Assembly (NCBI GenBank): GCA_046566145.1
Contig: JBKHXF010000015.1
Span: 1 to 64,000 of the forward strand
Direction of reading: 5' to 3'
From: JBKHXF01 sp046566145
GTDB lineage: Bacteria; Actinomycetota; Nitriliruptoria; Nitriliruptorales; Nitriliruptoraceae
Length of the DNA: 64,000 nt
The notes under the pieces are model-generated. The model was not told the origin of the DNA. It saw only the letters and a list, made by a program, of their open reading frames with translations, and did no database searches. The translations under genes and the position numbers were made by a program. Position 1 is the stretch's first letter, and each line of letters begins with the position of its first letter. Below are positions 58,230 to 64,000 of this stretch, in pieces.

Positions 58230-58994
58230 TCAGGCGACCTCACCGCGGCGACGCAGGCCGAGGCCGAGCCCAGCCAGCGCCAGGGCGCCACCGGCGAGCA
58301 TCAGACCGGAGTCCGAGCTCGAGGTCGCGGCGCCACCGGCACCGGTCTGGACCGCGCCGGAGGCCTGGACGGTCAGCGTGCCGCACAGCAGCGGCAGCGT
58401 GCCCTCCTCGGGGAAGTCCTCGTTCAGCGTCGACTTCGGCTCGGGGTCGAGCTCGCCGTCACCGTCGAAGTCAGCGCCGTGCACCACGAAGTGGACCTTG
58501 CCGAGGTTCGGCTTGAGGTCGTCCGGGATCGGGATGCCCGAGCGCTCGTAGCTGATGGTGGTGCCGGCAGGGAACCGGTCGAGCGCGAGGCCCGAGTCGG
58601 GGGAGGTGTCGCCCGTCTCGGTCAACGACACCTGGATGCCGCCGTAGGCGGGCGCACCCTCGATGACGGTGATCTTGCCGTCGTCGTTCGTGTCGGCGGA
58701 CGTCGTCGGGCACGACGCGGCGGCGAAGGAGCCGTCACCCGCCGGGTCACCGTGGATGTGCATCGCGTGCGGGAAGTCGGGCAGGCCGGACGCGTCGAGC
58801 TTCACGGTCATCGTCTCGCCGTCCTGGGAGACGGTGATCGAGCCGGAACCGGTCGGGTCGTTGGCGGTGTCGTTGTCGCCGACCTCGGAGAGCTGTGCGG
58901 TGTAGACCGCGCCCTCGTGGGCGGCGGAGGCCGGCCCGGCGACGAGCAGGAGGCCTGCGCTGGAGAGCGCGAGGCTGGACATGAGCTTCTTCAC
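58230..58994 (-). CDS. Secreted CHRD-domain protein with C-terminal membrane helix
   Basis: The 254-residue product has a signal peptide (LSSAGLLLVAGPASA/AHEG), then a CHRD domain with HAMHIHGDPAG and KVHFVVHGADF. It ends with a hydrophobic helix (GLMLAGGALALAGLGLG) and LRRRGEVA. The helix plus Arg tail resembles a sorting signal, and a sortase is the next gene, but no LPxTG-like pentapeptide is present; the preceding text is TSSSDSG. A DTNDDGKI stretch looks like a Ca-binding loop. GTG 58994 follows GAGGGAG. Confidence 0.85.
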   Translation of the reverse strand: MKKLMSSLALSSAGLLLVAGPASAAHEGAVYTAQLSEVGDNDTANDPTGSGSITVSQDGETMTVKLDASGLPDFPHAMHIHGDPAGDGSFAAASCPTTSADTNDDGKITVIEGAPAYGGIQVSLTETGDTSPDSGLALDRFPAGTTISYERSGIPIPDDLKPNLGKVHFVVHGADFDGDGELDPEPKSTLNEDFPEEGTLPLLCGTLTVQASGAVQTGAGGAATSSSDSGLMLAGGALALAGLGLGLRRRGEVA

Positions 58995-59188
58995 TGGTGG
59001 TGCTCCCTCATCTAGGCGGGTTGCGGGCGCCGTTCGCGCTCGCTCCCCCCGCGGGTTGGTCTTCAGCTGCTCTTCAGCAAGGTCGTTGGGTCGAGATGGC
59101 CGGATGGCCCCTGTCCGCCCGGACGGGGCGCCGGTCCGCGACGCACGCGCTCCGTCACCGATGTAGTTCCCTCGGTGTCGTCCGCCGT

Positions 59189-59194
59189 TACCAT
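59189..59194 (+). promoter_or_regulatory. -10 box of ftsK
   Basis: TACCAT at 59189-59194 precedes the ftsK start by 28 bases. The remaining 58995-59188 region holds a minus-strand direct repeat (GCTGAAGA twice, near 59062-59082) of unknown meaning. Confidence 0.4.
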
Positions 59195-59222
59195 CGGCCC
59201 CCGACCGAGGTGTGGAGACGAC

Positions 59223-61715
59223 GTGGCCAGCAGCACCACGACCCGTGGGGGCTCGCGCAGCGCGTCCAGCGGCAAGGCACCGGGCAAGGCACCGGGCAAG
59301 ACACCGGGCAAGGGCGGCAAGGGCGGCAAGGGCGGCCCGCCGCGCGGCTCGCTGCTCGGCCGCGCCCTGCGTGCCTTCACGACCCACGTCGGCGACCGGT
59401 CGGAGGACGTCGTCGGCCTCGGCCTGCTCCTGCTCGCCGTGCTCACGGCCCTGGGGATGTACGCCGACGCCGCCGGCCCCGTGGGGGCGTTCCTGGGCGC
59501 GATCTGGCGCGGGCTGTTCGGGGTGTTCGGCTTCGGCGTGCCCCCGCTGCTCGCCGTGTTCGGGGTGCTGGTCGTCATCGACCGGCCGAACGCCGAGGTG
59601 GGCCGCGTCGCGGTGGGGACCACGCTGGTGCTCACCGGGCTGCTCGGCGCATGGCACCTGCTCGCCGGTGCGCCGGCGCCGGCGGACCCCGAGGGCATCC
59701 GCGGCCTCTGGCCCGCGGGCGGGCTCGCCGGCTTCGCGGTGTCGCGTCCGCTCGTGCTCGGCCTCTCCGTGTGGGGCGCCTCGGCCGTGCTGCTCGTCGT
59801 CACGTTCCTCGGCGGCCTCATCGTCACCCGCACGCCGTTCGCGGCCGTCGTCCGCGCCGTCTCGACCCTGCTGACCTCGGCCCGTCCCGTGGACACGGGC
59901 AGCCCGAGGCGGACCGACGACACGCTGACCCTCGAGGACGCGACGCCCGAGCCGCCCCCGCCGGTGCCGGCCGCCCCCGACCCCACCGAGGAGCTCGAAC
60001 CGTCCTCACGCCCCCGCGTCCGTGCGACCCTCGCGGGCGCGAGCTTCGACCAGCCGGCCCTCGACGGCGAGGACGACGAGGGCGGGCTGAACGCGGCCGA
60101 CCGGGAGGCCGGCAAGACCCCCGCGCCACCGAAGCCGGATCTCGGCGCCGGCCTCACGGCGGACGGCAGGCGCAAGGCCCGCAAGGTCGCCCCCATCGAG
60201 TCGTGGGCCGACTACCAGCTCCCGCCCATGGACATGCTCGCCTCGGGCCGGTCGATGCAGAAGGAGTCCCGCGGGCACATCGAGGCCCAGGTCGCCGCCC
60301 TGCAGGAGACCTTCGACCAGTTCAGCATCGACGCGCACGTTGCCCGCTGGTCCCGGGGGCCGACGGTCACCCGCTTCGAGATCGAGCTCGGCCCCGGCGT
60401 GCAGGTCAAGAAGGTCTCGAACCTGGGCGACGACATCGCCTACGCGCTCGCCGCGCCGGACGTCCGCATCGTCGCCCCGATCCCGGGCAAGTCCGCCATC
60501 GGTGTCGAGGTCCCCAACCGTCAGCGCGACCTCATCACCCTCGGCGACATCCTGCGCTCTGACGACGCCGCGTCGAACCCGCACCCGCTCTACGTGGCGC
60601 TCGGCGTCGACATCGCCGGCAACGCGGCCCTGGTCAACCTCGCGACGATGCCGCACCTGCTCGTGTCGGGCGCGACCGGCTCCGGCAAGTCGGTGACGCT
60701 GAACGCGATGATCACGTCGATCGTGATGCGCGCCCGCCCCGACCAGGTGAAGATGATCCTGATCGACCCCAAGCGGGTCGAGCTCAACTCCTACGACGGT
60801 GCCCCCCACCTCCTCACGCCGGTCGTCACCGACCCGCGGCGTGCCACGGACGCGGTCCAGTGGTGCGTCAAGGAGATGGAGATGCGCTACGAGAAGCTGG
60901 CGCGCCTCGGGTACCGCAACATCGACGGGTACAACGACGCGGTCGCCGCTGGCGAGATCGACGACGCGGTGCGCTCCAAGCACGTCGACCCGGAGGCCGC
61001 CGACGAGGAGATCGCGTCGTACGGGCCGATGCCCTACATCCTGCTCGTCATCGACGAGCTCGCCGACCTGATGCTGGTCGCCCCGCGCGACGTCGAGGAC
61101 GCCATCTGCCGGCTGGCCCAGATGGCCCGGGCCGTCGGCATCCACATGGTCATCGCGACGCAGCGGCCGTCCGTCGACGTCATCACCGGCCTCATCAAGG
61201 CCAACATCCCCTCCCGGCTCGCGCTCGCCGTCGCCTCGCAGACGGACTCGCGCACCATCCTCGACATGGGCGGCGCCGAGAAGCTCGTCGGCCACGGCGA
61301 CATGCTGTTCCTGCCCGCGTCGCAGGGCAAGCCGTCGCGGCTGCAGGGCTGCTTCGTCTCGGAGCGCGAGATCGAGCCGGTCATCACCTTCTGCCGCCAG
61401 CAGCGCGAGGTCGCCTACCTCGAGGGGGTCGTGAAGGAGGGCACCGACGCCGCCCAGGTCGACGCGTCCCGCGGCACCGAGGACGACTCCGACGAGGCGC
61501 TGCTGCGCCGCGCCGCCGAGCAGGTGGTGAACTCCGGGCTCGGGTCGACCTCGATGCTCCAGCGCAAGCTCCGCATCGGCTTCGCCCGCGCCGGCCGCCT
61601 GATGGACGAGCTCGAGCAGCTCGGCGTGGTCGGCGAGAACGAGGGGTCGAAGGCCCGCGAGGTGCTGTGGACCCCGGAGATGCTCGACGAGGGCGTCGCC
61701 AACGGGCTGCTCTGA
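59223..61715 (+). CDS. ftsK: DNA translocase FtsK
   Basis: FtsK pumps DNA at the septum and activates XerCD recombination at dif. The 830-residue product has a repeat-rich basic N-terminus (KAPGKAPGKTPGKGGKGGKGG), four membrane helices (to about residue 200), a linker, and the motor with Walker A GATGSGKS (483-490), ILIDPKRVELNSYD and LVIDELADLMLVAP. It closes with the gamma domain (SMLQRKLRIGFARAGRLMDELE). GTG 59223 has GGAG upstream. XerC is encoded at 14243. Confidence 0.96.
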   Translation: MASSTTTRGGSRSASSGKAPGKAPGKTPGKGGKGGKGGPPRGSLLGRALRAFTTHVGDRSEDVVGLGLLLLAVLTALGMYADAAGPVGAFLGAIWRGLFGVFGFGVPPLLAVFGVLVVIDRPNAEVGRVAVGTTLVLTGLLGAWHLLAGAPAPADPEGIRGLWPAGGLAGFAVSRPLVLGLSVWGASAVLLVVTFLGGLIVTRTPFAAVVRAVSTLLTSARPVDTGSPRRTDDTLTLEDATPEPPPPVPAAPDPTEELEPSSRPRVRATLAGASFDQPALDGEDDEGGLNAADREAGKTPAPPKPDLGAGLTADGRRKARKVAPIESWADYQLPPMDMLASGRSMQKESRGHIEAQVAALQETFDQFSIDAHVARWSRGPTVTRFEIELGPGVQVKKVSNLGDDIAYALAAPDVRIVAPIPGKSAIGVEVPNRQRDLITLGDILRSDDAASNPHPLYVALGVDIAGNAALVNLATMPHLLVSGATGSGKSVTLNAMITSIVMRARPDQVKMILIDPKRVELNSYDGAPHLLTPVVTDPRRATDAVQWCVKEMEMRYEKLARLGYRNIDGYNDAVAAGEIDDAVRSKHVDPEAADEEIASYGPMPYILLVIDELADLMLVAPRDVEDAICRLAQMARAVGIHMVIATQRPSVDVITGLIKANIPSRLALAVASQTDSRTILDMGGAEKLVGHGDMLFLPASQGKPSRLQGCFVSEREIEPVITFCRQQREVAYLEGVVKEGTDAAQVDASRGTEDDSDEALLRRAAEQVVNSGLGSTSMLQRKLRIGFARAGRLMDELEQLGVVGENEGSKAREVLWTPEMLDEGVANGLL

Positions 61716-61737
61716 ACCGAGCGGCCCGCGCGTGGCG

Positions 61738-61983
61738 TCAGCGCCAGCGCCACTTCCCGTCCGCCTGGCCTCGCTCGCCCTTCAGCTGCCGGCGGGCGTT
61801 GTCCAGCATGAGCAGGACGGCGAGGCCCATGGCACCGAGGATGCCGAGACCGATCCACTCGCGGACGGTCTCCGCGATGACGATCTTCTCGCCCGAGGTC
61901 TCGGCGGCGAGGGCGGGGAGGGCCGTCAGCACCAGCACGGAGGCGGTGAGGGCCAGGACCTTGAGGTGGGTGATCGCGTTCAT
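61738..61983 (-). CDS. Small membrane protein with signal peptide
   Basis: The 81-residue product has a cleavable-looking signal (VLALTASVLVLTALPALAAE), a short outer segment, one membrane helix (WIGLGILGAMGLAVLLML) and a basic end (RRQLKGERGQADGKWRWR). I do not recognise a family. The ATG lies 8 bases after a minus-strand TACGCT (61997 to 61992), so the mRNA is probably leaderless. It is convergent with ftsK. Confidence 0.72.
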   Translation of the reverse strand: MNAITHLKVLALTASVLVLTALPALAAETSGEKIVIAETVREWIGLGILGAMGLAVLLMLDNARRQLKGERGQADGKWRWR

Positions 61984-61991
61984 GGCCGGGG

Positions 61992-61997
61992 AGCGTA
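61992..61997 (-). promoter_or_regulatory. -10 box of the small membrane protein gene
   Basis: Minus-strand TACGCT (61997 to 61992) is followed by 8 bases and the ATG at 61983. Confidence 0.45.
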
Positions 61998-62113
61998 GCC
62001 GGCGCCCCGCACGAGCCGGACATCCGTCCCCGCCGGCGTCCGGTGGGCGGTCATCGGGGCCGCGGGCCGGGCCGGGCGGCGTGGCCGTGGTCGCACCCGG
62101 GGCCGCGTGCTCC

Positions 62114-62151
62114 TAACCTGCGCGGGGGTGGCCGTCCCCGGTGGGGCGGCC
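62114..62151 (+). promoter_or_regulatory. rodZ-like promoter with 5' stem-loop
   Basis: TAACCT (62114-62119) is followed at 62130-62151 by a stem GGCCG-T-CCCC / GGGG-CGGCC with a 3-base loop. The stem would start a few bases from the mRNA 5' end. Confidence 0.4.
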
Positions 62152-62205
62152 CCGCACGACAACGCCCCCACCACCCCACCACCCCATGAGTCGTGTCGAG
62201 GGGAC

Positions 62206-62973
62206 ATGAGCGATCTCGGCATCGGCGCCGCGCTGCGCGCCGCCCGCGAGGAGCAGGGCCGCACCATCGAGGAGGCGGCTCGGGACACCCGTGTCCGCTC
62301 CGACTACCTGCGCGCCCTGGAGGCCGAGGAGTTCGGGGTGCTCGGCGGTGACGTGTACGCCAAGGGCTTCCTGTCGACCTACGCCCGCTTCCTGGGGCTC
62401 GACCCCGCGCCGCTGGTGGACCTCTACCGCCGCCACGTCGCCGTCGAGGACGAGCTGACGACCCAGCTCGCGTCCGCCCCGACCGCGCGCCAGCCCAAGG
62501 GCCCGCCGCCCACGTGGATCGCGTGGGTCGCCGCCGCCGTCGTCGTCCTCATCGGAGGGGTCGCCCTCGCGCAGGCCGTCGGCAACCGGGCCCCGGCGAC
62601 CGCCTCGGCCCCGGAGGACGTCAACACCGCGCCGCCGGCGCCCGCCGAGCCGTCCCCCACGCCCACCGAGGGCGAGCAGCCCCCGGCGGAGCCCTCGCCG
62701 TCGCCCAGCCCGACCTTCGACGGCGCCAACGTGCTGCTCGCCTTCGAGCAGCGCTCCTGGGTCCGCGTCACGGTCGACGGCCAGCAGGTGCAGGAGGGCA
62801 TCGTCGAGGCGGGCGAGGCCCTGAACTTCACCGGCGAGGAGGCGGTGCAGGTCCGCTTCGGCAACGCCGGCGGCGTGCGCGTGCGCCTCAACGGCGAGGA
62901 CCTCGGCGTCGCCGGTCCCCGTGGGCAGGTCCGCACCGTGGTCTACACGCCCGACGGGGCCGAGGAGGCCTGA
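62206..62973 (+). CDS. RodZ-like HTH and DUF4115 membrane protein
   Basis: The 255-residue product has an N-terminal helix-turn-helix of the RodZ type (LGIGAALRAAREEQGRTIEEAARDTRVRSDYLRALE), one membrane helix (WIAWVAAAVVVLIGGVAL), a Pro/Ser/Thr linker and an outer DUF4115 domain (ANVLLAFEQRSWVRVTVDGQ). RodZ links the cytoskeleton to cell-wall synthesis in rods. In actinobacteria this gene lies between ftsK and rimO, as here. ATG 62206 follows GAGGGG. Confidence 0.9.
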   Translation: MSDLGIGAALRAAREEQGRTIEEAARDTRVRSDYLRALEAEEFGVLGGDVYAKGFLSTYARFLGLDPAPLVDLYRRHVAVEDELTTQLASAPTARQPKGPPPTWIAWVAAAVVVLIGGVALAQAVGNRAPATASAPEDVNTAPPAPAEPSPTPTEGEQPPAEPSPSPSPTFDGANVLLAFEQRSWVRVTVDGQQVQEGIVEAGEALNFTGEEAVQVRFGNAGGVRVRLNGEDLGVAGPRGQVRTVVYTPDGAEEA

Positions 62974-62975
62974 GC

Positions 62976-64000
62976 GTGGCGTCCGACCCCGCGGCCAGCT
63001 CGACGAGCGTGGCCATCGTCACCCTCGGCTGCGGTCGCAACGAGGTCGACACCGACCAGCTCGCCGGGATGTTCGTCCGGGACGGGATGATGGTCGTCGA
63101 CGACCCGGCCGACGCCGAGGTCGTGCTCGTCAACACCTGCACCTTCATCGCCCCGGCCAAGCAGGAGTCGATCGACACCGTGCTCGCCGCGTGCGACCTC
63201 AAGGAGGACGCCGGCGAGGGCGGCCGGGCCCGGCACGTCGTCGTCGTCGGCTGCATGGCGGAGCGCTACCCGCAGGAGCTCGCCGACGCCATCCCCGAGG
63301 CGGACGCCATCGTCGGCTTCGACGGCTACCCGCGCCTGACCTCGATGGTCGGGGACCTGCTGGCCGGCCGGCCGGTCGAGCGGGTCGTGACCACCGGCGA
63401 GGCCCCCGCGACCGAGACGCTGGTCCGGCCGTCGCTGCCGCTGCTCGTGATGCCGACCGCCCCGGAGGAGGCGCCGCCCGAGCGCGCCCCGCTGCCGGTG
63501 CGCCCCACCACCAGCCAGGACGAGCTCGACCGGATGCCCGCCTCCGGTCCGCGGTTCCCGGTCCGTCGCTTCGACGGCAGCCCGTGGGCGTACCTCAAGA
63601 TCGCGTCCGGCTGCGACCGGGTCTGCACGTTCTGCGCCATCCCGTCGTTCCGCGGTCGCTTCCGCTCCCGCCCCGTCGACGAGGTGCTGGCCGAGGCGGC
63701 CTGGCTGGTCGACAACGGCGCGCGGGAGCTGGTGCTCGTCAGCGAGAACACCACCTCCTACGGCAAGGACCTGCCGGCGTGGGGCGACGCGGAGGGCGGG
63801 CGGATGCTGCAGCCGGCCCTGCTGCGCGAGCTCACCGCGATCGACGGGCTCGAGCGGGTCCGGCTGATGTACCTGCAGCCGGCCGAGCTGCAGCTGCCGC
63901 TGCTCGAGGAGATGGCCGGCAACCCGAAGGTCGCCTCCTACTTCGACCTCTCCCTGCAGCACGTCTCCCACGACGTGCTCACCCGCATGGCCCGCTCCGG
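62976..64000 (+). CDS. rimO: RimO, ribosomal protein S12 methylthiotransferase (5' part)
   Basis: The gene runs off the window end after about 341 codons. RimO is a radical-SAM enzyme that methylthiolates Asp89 of S12. The N-terminal cluster-binding domain shows VTLGCGRNEVDTDQLAG, VNTCTFIAPAKQESID and VVGCMAERYPQEL. The radical-SAM motif is CDRVCTFCAIPSFRG, followed by LVSENTTSYGKDL and YLQPAEL. The usual K of LGCxKN is R here. GTG 62976 lies 2 bases after the rodZ-like stop. The TRAM domain would be beyond the edge. Confidence 0.93.
   Translation, partial: MASDPAASSTSVAIVTLGCGRNEVDTDQLAGMFVRDGMMVVDDPADAEVVLVNTCTFIAPAKQESIDTVLAACDLKEDAGEGGRARHVVVVGCMAERYPQELADAIPEADAIVGFDGYPRLTSMVGDLLAGRPVERVVTTGEAPATETLVRPSLPLLVMPTAPEEAPPERAPLPVRPTTSQDELDRMPASGPRFPVRRFDGSPWAYLKIASGCDRVCTFCAIPSFRGRFRSRPVDEVLAEAAWLVDNGARELVLVSENTTSYGKDLPAWGDAEGGRMLQPALLRELTAIDGLERVRLMYLQPAELQLPLLEEMAGNPKVASYFDLSLQHVSHDVLTRMARS

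Noticed and set aside
58230..58994. Canonical LPxTG-anchored protein
   Set aside because: The hydrophobic helix and Arg tail are present, but no LPxTG-like motif precedes them.

Overview
The window is 64 kb of a single high-GC chromosome (well over 70% G+C by eye). GTG starts are frequent, gene ends often overlap as GTGA or ATGA, and no rRNA, tRNA, CRISPR array, insertion sequence or prophage was seen. Gene content and order match an actinobacterium: ffh-rpsP-khpA-rimM-trmD-rplS-lepB-rnhB, dprA-xerC-whiG-M23-rpsB-tsf-pyrH-frr-cdsA-rlmN-dxr-rip-ispG, rimP-nusA-ylxR-infB-rbfA-truB-ribF-rpsO-pnp-M16-dapB, and thyX-dapA-rnj-ftsK-rodZ-rimO. A deep-branching class such as Nitriliruptoria is plausible (inference from the short EF-Ts, the long ThyX and unusual accessory genes), but only a 16S or marker-gene search could settle it.

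Layout. 1-5036: end of ftsY, an orphan sensor kinase, ffh, then a small island with a secreted orphan protein and a lipoprotein. 5236-13206: ribosome and RNA-modification genes, signal peptidase, RNase HII and DNA-uptake genes (yraN, comM, dprA). 13216-28177: hydrolase, XerC, a WhiG/FliA sigma factor, an M23/alpha-beta-hydrolase fusion, translation genes, nucleotide and phospholipid synthesis, and the isoprenoid genes dxr and ispG flanking an intramembrane protease. 28197-30683: an ABC-2 transporter. 30888-38521: the rimP-nusA-infB-truB-ribF translation operon. 38621-44942: a receiver protein, rpsO, pnp, an M16 peptidase and dapB. 45089-51125: an accessory block with a pentatricopeptide-repeat (PPR) protein, a degenerate GGDEF protein, an ABC exporter, an SGNH hydrolase and a divergent SDR. 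51187-56300: a tandem-domain ThyX, dapA and RNase J. 56306-58994: a secreted cassette of two cupredoxin lipoproteins, a sortase and a CHRD protein. 59223-64000: ftsK, a small membrane protein, a RodZ-like protein and the start of rimO.

Most genes serve translation, RNA turnover, envelope synthesis and export, arranged in the conserved actinobacterial backbone. The accessory material sits at a few breakpoints of that backbone. The most unusual item is the protein at 45089-46780, which consists of fourteen gapless 35-residue PPR-type repeats and is translationally coupled to a membrane protein with a ruined GGDEF motif. Other points of interest are a ThyX whose two halves each keep a different part of the family signature, several divergent promoters that share the TA of their -10 boxes, several apparently leaderless mRNAs, and stem-loops placed at predicted mRNA 5' ends.
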